A stretch of DNA of 64,000 bases, taken from positions 62,001 to 126,000 of the forward strand of contig JAHHHT010000010.1 of the NCBI GenBank assembly GCA_019359235.1, in the 5' to 3' direction. Numbering within the stretch: position 1 is the stretch's first letter; the number at the start of each line of letters is the position of its first letter. Under the pieces are notes generated by a model. That model made no database searches and was not told the DNA's origin. It saw nothing but the letters and a program-made list of their open reading frames with translations. The stretch is from Oscillatoria princeps RMCB-10. GTDB taxonomy: Bacteria > Cyanobacteriota > Cyanobacteriia > Cyanobacteriales > Oscillatoriaceae. The translations under genes and the position numbers were made by a program. Positions 1 to 10,550 of this stretch are shown here, piece by piece.

Positions 1-1503
1 CTGAACGTCTGCTGTGTGCCCCCGCAGGGTGCGCAGCAATTTGCCGGTGCGGGCGCTCCACAGTTTAACCGTTTTGTCTTCGCTGACACTGGCGATTTTC
101 TGGCTGTCAGGGCTGAGGGCAACAGAGAGCACCGCCCCAGAATGGCTGTAGAGCGTGCTTCTCAACTGGCCGGTTTTCAGATTCCAAAGCTTGACAGTCT
201 TGTCCTCGCCGCCACTGGCCATAATCGCGCCATCCGGGCTGATGGCCACTGACCAAACCGCTCCGGAATGCCCCGCCAGAATGCCCGTCAGCTGGCCGGT
301 GTTCAGCTGCCTGAGCTGGATTGTCCCGTCATAGCTGCCACCGGCGACGGTCTGGCCATCGGGGCTGACGGCCACCGTCCAAAATGGGCCGTTCTTCCCC
401 TCAATGGTGCGCAGGGGCTGAATTTCGTCCCACATGTAGGGAGTTGAGTACCCGATTTCTGGGGGGGCGAGCAGCACCTCTGGGGGCATTAAAGCGGTTT
501 GCGGCACAGGAGCCGGCACGCGAGAGGTGAGGTTCCCGACAAGCAGCGCCAGTGCCGCCCCGCCCAAAGCGCTGACAGCCAGCCGCTTCTGGCGAGGGCT
601 GACCGGCGGAAGCATCCACGAATTCAGGTCTTTGAGGACTTCATCGGCGGATTCATAGCGCTGCTTGCTGCTGCGCCGCACCATTTTGTCGAGAATCTGG
701 CCCAAAGAATAGCTGACCGGCGTTTTGATGTAGTCCCGCCACACCCAGGCATCGGCTTTGATATCGAACATATCAAAGGGAGACACTTGAGTGAGCAAAT
801 AAATGCAGGTGACGCCCAAGCTGTAGAGGTCGCTGCTGCTGGTGGCTTGACCTTTCGTTTGTTCCGGTGCGGCGTACTCGGCAGAGCCGCTCACCGGCCC
901 TTGGGTGCCAAAGCTAAAGCCGGTGCGCAGGGAACCGTCTCCAAAATCAACCAAAACCAGGCGGCTGTCCGACCGGCGGCGAATGATATTTTCTGGCTTG
1001 ATGTCGCCGTGAATCATCTGGCGCTCGTGAACAAACGCCAGCACCGGCAGTATATCCCTGAGCAACTTGCGGATGCTGCTCTCGCTGAAAGTGCCGCTAC
1101 TGGCCAGGGAGCGGGCTAAATTTTCCCCCTCGATATACTCTTGCACCAAATACTGGTGGCCATCTTCTTCAAAAGACGCCCACAGTTTGGGAATGTGGGC
1201 GTGTTTGCCCAACTCATCGAGGCGGGAAGCAAAGATGCGAAATAGCGCCGAACCCCCTCCTTTGACGGGGGTTCCAGAGGGGGTGCTGGCGTCTTGCGGG
1301 AAAAACTGCTTGATCGCGCAGCGCGGTTGGGCCGGTTGGTCCTCATCCACTGCGAGATAGGTTCGGCCAAAGGCCCCCTGGCCAAGCAGTGCGATGGCCC
1401 GGTAGCGGTCTTTGAGCGACAATTTTGACCCACAGGTGAGGCAAAACCCTGTCCCGTCAGGATTCTGGGGATTCTGGCAATCGGAATTGAGGCAGTAACT
1501 CAT
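1..1503 (-). CDS. Zinc-ribbon Ser/Thr protein kinase with WD40 repeats (C-terminus outside window)
   Basis: The reading frame opens with ATG at 1503 and is still open at base 1, so at least 501 residues are present and the C-terminus is missing. Residues 1-26 hold a four-cysteine zinc ribbon (CLNSDCQ and FCLTCG). The kinase domain spans about residues 33-290: glycine loop GQGAFGRTY, ATP-binding Lys in CAIKQFF, catalytic loop MIHGDIKPENII (HGD instead of HRD) and metal-binding DFG. All residues needed for phosphotransfer are visible. A hydrophobic segment at about residues 305-325 (VSALGGAALALLVG) probably crosses the membrane, followed by WD40 repeats ending in KLW. Such proteins are kinases inside the cell with a sensing propeller on the other side of the membrane or in a complex; the substrate is unknown. 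It is the first of three tandem paralogues. Confidence 0.9.
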   Translation of the reverse strand, partial: MSYCLNSDCQNPQNPDGTGFCLTCGSKLSLKDRYRAIALLGQGAFGRTYLAVDEDQPAQPRCAIKQFFPQDASTPSGTPVKGGGSALFRIFASRLDELGKHAHIPKLWASFEEDGHQYLVQEYIEGENLARSLASSGTFSESSIRKLLRDILPVLAFVHERQMIHGDIKPENIIRRRSDSRLVLVDFGDGSLRTGFSFGTQGPVSGSAEYAAPEQTKGQATSSSDLYSLGVTCIYLLTQVSPFDMFDIKADAWVWRDYIKTPVSYSLGQILDKMVRRSSKQRYESADEVLKDLNSWMLPPVSPRQKRLAVSALGGAALALLVGNLTSRVPAPVPQTALMPPEVLLAPPEIGYSTPYMWDEIQPLRTIEGKNGPFWTVAVSPDGQTVAGGSYDGTIQLRQLNTGQLTGILAGHSGAVWSVAISPDGAIMASGGEDKTVKLWNLKTGQLRSTLYSHSGAVLSVALSPDSQKIASVSEDKTVKLWSARTGKLLRTLRGHTADVQ

Positions 1504-2742
1504 ACCGCAATGCAATTATAGGTCTGAATTCTATAGTAAGACTTCCCCAGAATTTTCCCCTTTCCGGGTTCGAGCGGCCAGAAGTGCCGCCATCTCTGCC
1601 TTTTGACGCCCTTCTCCCGCCGTGAACTGCCACCGGTTGAAAATTAAGAATTATAGATTGTCGGGAAACAAAGCATTCTCAACTGCAGCTTGGGGCGAGC
1701 CACCGGGCGCGCCCCCAATCTAAAATCTCAAATTCCCGCACGCGGGAGCGTGGCGGACCGCCGGCAGAGCCGATTTTTTTTACGTTTGAAAACTTTTGCT
1801 TTGCGGCGGGGGGTTGAGGGAGCGGACTCCAGCACAGCAAGGATTTTCACCGTGCGGATAGCAGCGAATCTATCGTTTCCGGTTGCGCCTGAAGGATTGG
1901 CAATCAGGGGGTTCAGGGGTTGTTGTCGAGAATCTCAGCTTCAAAGCTCTTTGGTTTTTACGAATCGCTTGCAACCGGATGCGCGGTTTTCGCACAGCAG
2001 GAATTTTGACGGATTGCGTCTTGTCCGCCTGTCCCGCCAGCAGGGTGCGTTAAGATAGCAGCTCGTCGCTCGGGGAATTGCCATCAACCGGCAGCCGCCG
2101 GCAGCCGATAATGTTACCGGCGGAAGTTAGAGGTAAGAGCGCAGCGATTGAGAGCGGCTGCGCTCTGAGCAGGCGCTAAGACTGCCCGAGCAATTAGGGA
2201 TAAATTATTATATCGTGGTTCTAAATGATTTGTCAAACCTCTGGGGGGCCAGAAACCCGGTTTCTTTGAGAAACCGGGTTTCTACGCTTTCACAACTCAA
2301 ATAGAACCGCTATATCGTGGCGGGTTGATTAATGGGAAAAACCGCTCTCTCTCTCCGGGCAGAGGAAAGGAAGGGAGAGGAAATCTCACCTTGGGGGGAA
2401 GAAGAATTTATTCCCGATCTGCCCCGTGAGTAAAAATTATTCTTTATCTTTCCCCCACCCCCCTTGCCCATTGGGGAAGGGGCGGGCTTGCTTTGGGCAG
2501 GTTTTTTATTTAAGTCTGAGGGAGCGGGCGGTCGCCACTTGCTAAAAACCTTATATTAAGGTCAATTCACCCCATCAGAAGGAAGAAGGAAGAAAAGTTC
2601 GACCGCTCGCGCCCGCTCGCGCCCGCTGACCCGAAACAGGGGGTTGGGGGGGGCGGTCGATCGCCTGCTGCGGAGTCAGAATTGATATTAGCCCAAGTGC
2701 CGGGGGTGTCAGGGCATGTCGGGGATTGTCCTGTGTTATTTC
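1504..2742. other. Intergenic region, no gene recognised
   Basis: This 1.2 kb gap between two divergently aged kinase paralogues holds no protein that I recognise. It contains a palindromic AGAAACCCGG/CCGGGTTTCT hairpin at 2251-2283 and low-complexity runs of C and G. A 122-codon plus-strand frame at 1690-2058 has no recognisable motif and a low-complexity composition, and I do not call it a gene. Confidence 0.6.
2251..2283. repeat. Dispersed AGAAACCCGGTTTCT hairpin family (first copy)
   Basis: Two inverted copies of AGAAACCSGGTTTCT are joined by a few bases, each half itself palindromic, so the unit can fold as one long or two short hairpins. Further copies are at 10676-10709, 11106-11139, 15482-15514, 26570-26603, 26760-26793, 38416-38449, 44124-44157, 44693-44726 and 44925-44958, with degenerate halves near 35609-35637, 43805 and 44003. 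All are intergenic and often close to a gene end, so some may act as bidirectional terminators. The family resembles cyanobacterial REP-like palindromes; no transposase is seen here. Confidence 0.9.
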
Positions 2743-4617
2743 TCACGGGATATCGCACTGCCAAACCTTGATTTTTTTATCCTGAGCGCAGCTGATCAGG
2801 GTTTTGCCATCTCTGGTGAAACGAAGACCAAACACCACGCTGGAATGACCGGGGATGGTTTGAATCGCCTTGCCGGTGCGGGTATTCCACAGCCTGATCC
2901 TGCCATCCTTGCCGCTGGTGGCGAGGACGAGGCCATCGGGACGAAAGGTGACAGCCCGCAGGGATTTGATGTGGCCCTTGAAGGAGTGGATGACTTCGCC
3001 GGTGCGCAGGTTCAGCAGTCTGGCCATCCTGTCTGTATCGCCGGTGACGGCGAAGGTCTGGCCATCGGGGCTGACGGCGACGGAGTGCCCCCAGACTGCC
3101 TCAGCCATGTAGTTGTAAACACGCTTGCCGCTGCTGACGTGCCAGACTTCACCGCTGGTGACGAGGAATTCGCCATCCGGGCTGAAAGCCAGAGAGTCTA
3201 GCTCGTGGCAAGGTTTCTGGTTCTCGGCGCTCCCCAGGGTGTCGAGCAGGGCTCCGCTACTCAACTCCCAAAGCTTGACGGTGCCGTAGCGCTCTCCCGT
3301 GGCCAGCATCTGCCCGTCCGGACTGAGAGCGAGGGCTGTTATGCTGTGCTCGAGTCTGGCGAGGGTGCGGACACACTTGCCGGTTTGGGGATTCCACAGC
3401 TTGACAGTTTGGTTGTTGCTGCCACTGATTAGGCTCTGCCCGTCTTGGGTGAAGGCCAAGGCGTGCACGTCGTAGCTGTCGGCTTCGATGGTGCGCAGCA
3501 GGTTTGCTGTTGGCAAATCCCACAGCTTGATTGTGCCGTCGTGGCTGCCGGAAGCGAGGGTTTGCTCGTCGGGAGAGAGGGCGATGGAGCGAACGGTGAG
3601 GGTGTGCCCCCTGAGGATGTGGGCGCATTTCCACGCCACCGGCTCGACCGGCATCGGTGGGGACACCGGCAGCGGCGGCTGTGCGTTCCGGGCGGTTCCC
3701 GGCTTTGACCCGGGCTGCAAGTCGATGAGGACATCCCCGGCGGACTGATAGCGGTGATGCGGCTGGCGCAGCAGCAGCTTGTTGAGTGTCCGCCGCAGCG
3801 GCGAGCTGAGGTTGTGGCGCAAGTAATCCTGCCAAACCCAGATATCCTGCCGGCTGTCTAGCAGTTCTAGGGGGTGAATCTGAGTCAGCAGGTGGATGCA
3901 GGTCACGCCTAAACTGTACAAGTCGCTGGCTGCGGTTGCTTTGCCCGAAGCTCGCTCGGGTGCCGTGTGCGGGGAAAGGGCGGTGCCGGTGGCGGGAGCG
4001 CCGCTAAAACCCACCAAAACGAAGAGCGGCTGCGGCAGGTCGCCGGTGGCGCTCCCGCTGCGGCGGATAATGTTTTGCGGCTTGATGTCTCCGTAAACGA
4101 GCTGTTTTTCGTGCAGGAGTTGCAGCGCCGACAGCACGTCGCTGAGCAGCTTTTGCATTTCCACTTCGGTGAGGGCACCCTCTTTGACTAGCAGTTCAGC
4201 CAGGGACAGCCCCTCGACCCATTCGCACACCAAATACTGCTGGCCATCTTGCTCGCAATGCGCCAGCAGTTCCGGAAACTGGGGGTGCTTGCCCAGTTCC
4301 GCGAGATGGGCGGCTGTTTGGTCAAATAAGTCGGTTTCCTCTGTTTTGATTGGCTCCGAGCCCGCCCCACGCCAGAGAACCGGCAGCGACGTGTTCGCTG
4401 GCGTGCTTTTGCCTTGGGGGACAAACCGCACGATCGCGCATTGCGGCTTAGACCGCTTGCGCTCATCAGTGGCCAAAAAAGTGCTGCCGCTTTTGCCGAT
4501 TGGTTGGATGGGCCGGTAGCGTGCCTTGAGCAGCAATTTTGACCCACAACTCTGGCAGCGTTTGGCGTCATCGGGATTTTCGGGGTTCTGACAATCGGGA
4601 TTGAGGCAAAAAGTCAT
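2743..4617 (-). CDS. WD40-repeat pseudokinase (zinc ribbon + degenerate kinase domain)
   Basis: A 624-residue paralogue of its two neighbours: zinc ribbon at residues 1-26 (CLNPDCQ, CQSCG), kinase-like domain at about 33-300, a short Pro-rich linker, then about seven WD40 repeats to the C-terminus. Several catalytic positions are lost. The glycine loop reads GKSGSTF, the ATP-binding Lys of AIKQF is replaced (CAIVRFV), the catalytic loop is VYGDIKPQN, and the DFG metal-binding motif has become GFS. With the VAIK lysine and the DFG aspartate both gone it should not phosphorylate. The frame is intact and the fold-defining APE-like motif (TAPERASG) and SDLYSLGVT are kept, so it looks like a maintained scaffold or allosteric partner rather than a decaying gene. 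It has no clear transmembrane segment between kinase and propeller, unlike the two flanking genes. Confidence 0.9.
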   Translation of the reverse strand: MTFCLNPDCQNPENPDDAKRCQSCGSKLLLKARYRPIQPIGKSGSTFLATDERKRSKPQCAIVRFVPQGKSTPANTSLPVLWRGAGSEPIKTEETDLFDQTAAHLAELGKHPQFPELLAHCEQDGQQYLVCEWVEGLSLAELLVKEGALTEVEMQKLLSDVLSALQLLHEKQLVYGDIKPQNIIRRSGSATGDLPQPLFVLVGFSGAPATGTALSPHTAPERASGKATAASDLYSLGVTCIHLLTQIHPLELLDSRQDIWVWQDYLRHNLSSPLRRTLNKLLLRQPHHRYQSAGDVLIDLQPGSKPGTARNAQPPLPVSPPMPVEPVAWKCAHILRGHTLTVRSIALSPDEQTLASGSHDGTIKLWDLPTANLLRTIEADSYDVHALAFTQDGQSLISGSNNQTVKLWNPQTGKCVRTLARLEHSITALALSPDGQMLATGERYGTVKLWELSSGALLDTLGSAENQKPCHELDSLAFSPDGEFLVTSGEVWHVSSGKRVYNYMAEAVWGHSVAVSPDGQTFAVTGDTDRMARLLNLRTGEVIHSFKGHIKSLRAVTFRPDGLVLATSGKDGRIRLWNTRTGKAIQTIPGHSSVVFGLRFTRDGKTLISCAQDKKIKVWQCDIP

Positions 4618-4764
4618 AGGTGCAAGGAATCAGCAGCTAGATTCTATGTTAAGTCTTCCCCAGAATGTTGCGGCGGTTAAAGCCTCTCGCGCCGGCGGGG
4701 CGATCGCAGCCCGCCCGCAGCTCCGTGAGGTGCGATCGCATCCGATCTCACCTGGGATGCCCGG

Positions 4765-4910
4765 ATGGATGGATGCAAGGATTTTGCATGCAAGGATTTT
4801 GCATGCAAGGATTGCGGATTGGGGATTGCGGATTGGGGATTGATTGTTTTGCCCCACACCCCATCCCCAATGCCCCATGCCCCATGCCCCATGCCCCATA
4901 CCCTACAATT
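4765..4910. repeat. Short tandem repeats (GCAAGGATTTT and CCCCATG units)
   Basis: Three copies of a GCATGCAAGGATTTT-like unit are followed by GGATTGGGGATT repeats and a run of CCCCATG heptamers. Similar heptamer runs lie at 7110-7200, just upstream of the tocopherol cyclase gene, and at 38455-38480. Short tandemly repeated heptamers are common in filamentous cyanobacteria. They overlap the 5' side of the downstream kinase gene and have no coding content. Confidence 0.85.
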
Positions 4911-6978
4911 TTGGCATGCGCCAAATTTTGATGGTTTTGTCACCGCCGCCAGTGATTACTGTCTGCCGGTCGGGGCTGATGGCGACAGACCAAACGGGGC
5001 TGCTGTGACCGGTGAGGGTGGTTTTTAGGGTGCCGGTGGCGAGATCCCACACTTTGATGGTGCTGTCCCAGCTGCCGCTCACCAGGGTTCGCCCGTCTGG
5101 GCTGATGGCGACAGAGCTGACGCGGTCGGTATGACCGGTGAGGGTGGTTTTTAAGGTGCCGGTGGCGAGATCCCACACTTTAATCGTTTTGTCCCAACTG
5201 CCGCTGACTGCGGTTCGCCCGTCCTGGCTGATGGCTACAGACCAAACCGAGTCGGTATGATCCGTGAGGGTGGCTCTCTCTTTGCCGGTGGCTAGATCCC
5301 ACACTTTGACCGTGCTGTCATCGCCACCGCTGACCAGGGTTCGGCCATCTCGGCTGATGGCGACAGCATTGACATCGTTGCTGTTACCCCTGATCGTGAT
5401 TTTTAGGGTGCCGGTGGCGAGATCCCACACTTTGATGGTGTCGTCCCAGCTGCCGCTGACCGCAGTCCGCCCGTCGGCGCTGATCGCGACAGCAGAAACC
5501 CCGCCGGTGTGACCGGTGAGCGTGGCTCTCACGGTGCCGGTGGCGAGATCCCAGACTTTGACCGTGCTGTCATCGCCGCCACTCACCAGGGTCTTCCCGT
5601 CCGGACTGATGGCTATAGAATTAACATCGTTGGCGTGACCTGTGAGGGTGGCTCTCAAGGTGCCGGTGGCGAGATCCCACACTTTGATCGTGTTGTCCAG
5701 GCTGCCACTCACCAGGGTCTGCCGGTCGGGGCTGATGGCAATGCAGCCCTCAAAACAGATTGAGTCAGTATGTCCGGTGAGGGTGTTGAGGAGGATAGAA
5801 TTTTTCGAGGCGACAGTTCTAGCCTGGATAGAAATCGGCTGACTTGGGGTTGGGCTAGCAATGGGTTGACTTGGGGTTGGGCTAGCAATGGGTTGACTTG
5901 GGCCCGGCGGTGCGGTGGGCTGACTCGGACTGGGGGGTGCGGTGAGCTGGCCCAACAAGTCAAAATCTGGCTGCGTGGCTTTGCAATACTGATATCCAGC
6001 AACGGCTAGCAGCAGGATGGCAGCACCGGCAAATAAGCTATTTTTTGGCAGTGACACCCGCTGAGGTTTCAAATCTTTTAGCACTTGGTCAGCGGATTGG
6101 TAGCGCTTGTGGATGTCTTTTTGCAGCAGTTTGTCGAGCACCAGAGCCAATTCCTCACTAATCGGACTCTTCAAATGTTGCTGCCAATTGGCAGTCCAGC
6201 TACCGCCATGTTCCGCAAGCAGCTGCAACGGATGAACCCGGGTGAGCAGCGCAAAGCAGGTCGCACCCAAACTGAACAAATCGCTGGCGGGAGACGCCTC
6301 ACCCCCCTGTATTTGTTCCGGCGCTGCGTAGCCTTGATTCCCCAGCTTCGCCCCCAGTTTGGCGCTCTCGGCTGCCGGCACCTGCTTGCAGCCGGCAAAA
6401 TCAATCAGCACAAACTGACCCCCCTTTACCTCGTCTTGGTTGGGGGAGGTTGAAGGGAGCGGGCGAATAATATTCTCCGGCTTGATGTCTCGATGAATCA
6501 CCTGTCGAGCGTGGATAAACTTGATCGCCGGCAGCAAGTCGAGTAACAGTTCCCGAATCTCGCTTTCTTTCCAAACTCCCTGCAATTGCAAGAGCTGCCA
6601 CAAATTCTGCCCGTTAATAAATTCCCGCACCAAGTACAGGTAGCCGTCTTGTTTAAAATAGGCGCACACGGAAGAAATTTGCGGGTGATCGTTTAGCTGT
6701 TGCAGTTGCTTCGCCTCTCGCTCGAACAGTTCTACGGCTTTCTTCAGCCTCCGGGTTTCCTGGACATTCGGTGCTAGCTGCCGGACGACGCAGTGCTGGT
6801 TTTTCTTTTCTATATCTTCTGCCAGATAGGTTCTGCCCGCGCTTGCTCGCCCTAGGGGCAGGACGAGGCGGTAGCGCCCTCGCAGCAGGGGCACCAGGAA
6901 TGTCCCGCAACTCTGGCAAAAGCTTAAGCCATCCGGATTTTGGGGATTGGGGCAATCGGGGTTGAGGCAGCAGACCAT
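4903..6978 (-). CDS. Membrane-anchored Ser/Thr kinase-like protein with seven WD40 repeats
   Basis: 691 residues. Zinc ribbon at 1-26 (CLNPDCP, FCQSCG), kinase domain at about 34-305, one transmembrane helix at about 318-337 (LFAGAAILLLAVAGYQY), a Pro/Ser linker containing repeated SPTPSQPIA units, then seven WD40 repeats of 42 residues each ending in KVWDLATG. The catalytic loop is canonical (VIHRDIKPENII), but the ATP-binding Lys is Arg (CVVRQL) and DFG reads DFA, so activity is uncertain. The seven propeller repeats are very alike at the DNA level, a sign of recent duplication or gene conversion. Topology would place kinase in the cytoplasm and propeller outside the membrane. The gene follows its paralogues on the same strand with a gap of about 285 bases filled by short repeats. 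Confidence 0.9.
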   Translation of the reverse strand: MVCCLNPDCPNPQNPDGLSFCQSCGTFLVPLLRGRYRLVLPLGRASAGRTYLAEDIEKKNQHCVVRQLAPNVQETRRLKKAVELFEREAKQLQQLNDHPQISSVCAYFKQDGYLYLVREFINGQNLWQLLQLQGVWKESEIRELLLDLLPAIKFIHARQVIHRDIKPENIIRPLPSTSPNQDEVKGGQFVLIDFAGCKQVPAAESAKLGAKLGNQGYAAPEQIQGGEASPASDLFSLGATCFALLTRVHPLQLLAEHGGSWTANWQQHLKSPISEELALVLDKLLQKDIHKRYQSADQVLKDLKPQRVSLPKNSLFAGAAILLLAVAGYQYCKATQPDFDLLGQLTAPPSPSQPTAPPGPSQPIASPTPSQPIASPTPSQPISIQARTVASKNSILLNTLTGHTDSICFEGCIAISPDRQTLVSGSLDNTIKVWDLATGTLRATLTGHANDVNSIAISPDGKTLVSGGDDSTVKVWDLATGTVRATLTGHTGGVSAVAISADGRTAVSGSWDDTIKVWDLATGTLKITIRGNSNDVNAVAISRDGRTLVSGGDDSTVKVWDLATGKERATLTDHTDSVWSVAISQDGRTAVSGSWDKTIKVWDLATGTLKTTLTGHTDRVSSVAISPDGRTLVSGSWDSTIKVWDLATGTLKTTLTGHSSPVWSVAISPDRQTVITGGGDKTIKIWRMPKL

Positions 6979-7024
6979 AACTGTGCTTCTATCGGCGGAT
7001 TGACTCTATCATAAGTTTGACCTA

Positions 7025-8359
<1,335 letters not shown>

Positions 8360-8496
8360 GCCGGTGCCCTGATCCCCCTCTGCCAGCCGTTTAATTTGTC
8401 AAAATTTCCGCATTTTGCTGACGCAAGGCTGCTAGTGCTGCTATCATTAACATCTAGTTGGGGCTGTAGCTCAGTTGGATAGAGCGAGCGCCTCCT

Positions 8497-9418
8497 GAAC
8501 AATCGGGCACCGTGGGGGAAACTCTGCGTGTGAATGTGGTCAAATTCAAGGAAGCCTAAGTCTGGCAACAGATAGGGTAATCTTGAGCCAAGCCAAGGTT
8601 AGTGCTGAGTCCGGGCTGCTGAGTGCTGAGTGTTCGGCGTTCGGTGCTGAGTGGTGAGTGTCTTTCTCACTCAAAACTCTCCCGCCAAACTCAAAACGCT
8701 TTGGAAGGTGCAGAGACTGGTTTAAGGAGTAAAACAAGATAGACTGTCATGTCTTATCAAAAGTAGAGCAAAGAGGTATTCTGGTTGGAATTCTACTGGG
8801 TGATGGCCGGAGAAGTCTGAATAACTTCTTTATCCAGCACTCATCGGAGCGAGAGGACTATATTCTGTACAAGAAAGACGTTCTCGAACAAATCACCAGG
8901 AGGCCAGTACACGTCCGGAGATGGGAGACAAAGGAGGGCTGCGGCCTGATTCGCATCGAACCCAAGTTAATTCCTCTGACAAGGGTCTTGGTTAACAAGC
9001 TGTACAGGGGCGGAACTAAAACAATCACTAGAAAGTTCCTCAACCTGTTAACCCCCCAAGGAATAGCAATCTGGTTCATGGATCGCGGTGCTAAGTCCTT
9101 CAAGAAGAAAAACGGTAATGTCCACGCTCTGGAAGTCACCCTGAATACTTATATCTCCAAGGAAGAAAATGAGATTATCGTGTCTTATTTTTCAGAGGTG
9201 TGGGGGTTTAAGTGGGGGCTGAATAGGAGTAATGGTGCTTACCGGCTCCGCATGGGCACGAAAGAAGGAAAACGGTTTCTCGCCTTCATCACCCCTTTCG
9301 TTCCGGAAAGTATGCTCTACAAAGTGCAAACCTCTTTAAACATTACGGCCACCACCTAAGGGCTGCCGGCCTATGGTGAAGGAATAGTCCAGAGAGTGAG
9401 GAAACTCACGCGAATCTG
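8497..9418 (+). ncRNA. Group I intron (IC3-like) in tRNA-Arg
   Basis: The 922-base intron starts after exon U36 and ends with the expected terminal G at 9418. The core resembles the tRNA-Leu type IC3 introns of cyanobacteria: a P4/P5-like stretch AAATTCAAGGAAGCCTAA near 8543, GGTAATCTTGAGCCAAGCC near 8575, and the P7 strand GGTGCAGAGACTGG at 8707-8720, which can pair with TAGTCC near 9386. The endonuclease frame lies between the two P7 strands, hence in the P8 loop. tRNA-Arg(CCT) is a known insertion point for group I introns in bacteria. Confidence 0.88.
8749..9359 (+). pseudogene. LAGLIDADG homing endonuclease in the intron, apparently decaying
   Basis: The frame read from 8733 to 9359 encodes a two-motif LAGLIDADG protein. 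Motif 1 is ILVGILLGDG (from 8778), motif 2 is LTPQGIAIWFMDRG (from about 9045). No ATG, GTG or TTG precedes motif 1 in this frame; the first in-frame ATG (8988) lies after it. An ATG at 8749 reads MSYQK and then meets TAG; one extra A in the A-run at 8759-8762 would continue it as MSYQKVEQRGILVG, so a one-base deletion is likely. Motif 2 has Arg where the catalytic acidic residue (second D of FMDDG) belongs, while motif 1 keeps its Asp. Both changes suggest loss of DNA cleavage. Cleavage at tRNA-Arg genes lacking the intron would have been its ancestral role. Confidence 0.82.
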
Positions 9419-9455
9419 AAGCGCTAGGTCGCCGGTTCAATTCCGGCCAGTCCCG

Positions 9456-9923
9456 TCAGCAGAGATGCGCCATGTCGCGTCTCTAAATTTGCCAGACTGC
9501 AAACGGTTCAATTGGCAAAAGAAGGGAAAATAGGACGTTATCTCATATCCGGTTAATTGACCGCAATAAACCCAACCCCCCAGCCTTCTTCCCTTTAAGG
9601 GAAGGGGAAGCAATAAAATTAAATGATATGGGAGCATTCCCTTTTTGCAAAGATTTTCACCCCCTCACCTCCCGCGCCCAACGCCATGAAGGGAGGGGGG
9701 GGAAAAATCAATAATTCTCCCCTCACCCCAAGTGGGAGAGGGGTTGGGGGTGAGGGGGAGTGCAAAAATGGGACGCTCCCAATGATATTCCCCCCTTCCC
9801 CAGGATGGACGGGGGAGAAGGGGGGGTTAGGTTGTTCAGGTTAATCAACTGGACTTGATACGATCCGGAGCGGGCACCTGCTACGGTAGATTGGGTGTGT
9901 GATGGTGTGAGTTTTCTGTATCT
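9456..9923. repeat. Intergenic, CCCCTCACC / GGGGTTGGGGG palindromic repeats
   Basis: No gene is seen. The gap carries the inverted pair CCCCTCACC...GGGTGAGGGG around 9660-9765 and a further C-rich/G-rich pair at 9790-9830. Variants of this family recur at 17549-17590, 28058-28095, 31010-31115, 59100-59135 and 62140-62185. Confidence 0.75.
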
Positions 9924-10550
9924 ATGTTTTTGAGGATCTGGCCGAGAAATCGACGTTACCGCCGGAACAAAAACGCGATGCTTCGCAAACAGACGCGATC
10001 GTTAGGCCGGTCTTTCCTGTTTCTGCTGCTGGGACTTTCTGTGGTGTGCTGGTTTGGCTACCGGCAAATCAAGAGCCAGTTCGACCGGCCTCAAGCGATG
10101 TTGGTGTTGGGTGGCGACACGAAGCGAGAGGTGTTTGCGGCTCAGTTAGCTCGCGAGCATCCCGATTTAGAAATTTGGGTGTCTGGCGGGAGCAATCCAG
10201 AATACGCAGAATGGCTGTTTTCAGAAGCGGGAATCGATATGAGCCGCCTGCACTTGGACGAGCGAGCTGTGGATACGGTGACGAACTTCACCACGCTGGT
10301 TGATGAATTGCAAGCCCAAGGAATTAGCAGTATCTATTTGGTTACTTCCGATGACCACATGCGCCGAGCCTGCGTGATTGGTGAAATTATTTTAGGCAGC
10401 CGGGGCATTACTTTCAAGCCGGTGCCGGTGCCTTCAGGGCGAGAGCCGGAACCTGTCGAGAAATCGATTCGAGATGGAGCCAGAGCCATTTTGTGGGTGA
10501 CAACAGGCCACACGGGTTCAACCCTCAGCCGGCGACTCCAGCGCCGCTAA
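9924..10550 (+). CDS. YdcF/SanA-like DUF218 membrane protein
   Basis: 208 residues from ATG 9924 (an in-frame ATG at 9978 is equally possible; neither has a convincing ribosome site). The N-terminus is very basic (RNRRYRRNKN) and is followed by one transmembrane helix (FLFLLLGLSVVCWFGY, about residues 32-48). The rest matches the DUF218 fold: AMLVLGGD near the start, WVSGGS, a VDTVTNF segment and the YLVTSDDHMRRA segment, all conserved positions of the YdcF/ElyC/SanA family. Members act in cell-envelope maintenance, but the biochemical activity is not settled. It is transcribed away from the tRNA-Arg and has no operon partner. Confidence 0.8.
   Translation: MFLRIWPRNRRYRRNKNAMLRKQTRSLGRSFLFLLLGLSVVCWFGYRQIKSQFDRPQAMLVLGGDTKREVFAAQLAREHPDLEIWVSGGSNPEYAEWLFSEAGIDMSRLHLDERAVDTVTNFTTLVDELQAQGISSIYLVTSDDHMRRACVIGEIILGSRGITFKPVPVPSGREPEPVEKSIRDGARAILWVTTGHTGSTLSRRLQRR

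Larger units (their letters stand above)
8460..9455 (+). tRNA. tRNA-Arg(CCT), interrupted by a group I intron
   Basis: Exon 1 is 8460-8496 and exon 2 is 9419-9455; joined they form a 74-base cloverleaf. The acceptor stem GGGGCTG pairs with CAGTCCC, the D stem GCTC pairs with GAGC, the anticodon stem AGCGC pairs with GCGCT around loop CTCCTAA, and the T stem GCCGG pairs with CCGGC around TTCAATT. The anticodon is CCT. The split lies between anticodon base 36 and base 37, after a T and before the A that follows the intron's terminal G, as group I introns require. CCA is not encoded. Confidence 0.93.

Noticed and set aside
1690-2058. 122-codon frame in the first intergenic region
   Set aside because: No motif, no ribosome site and odd composition; likely chance.
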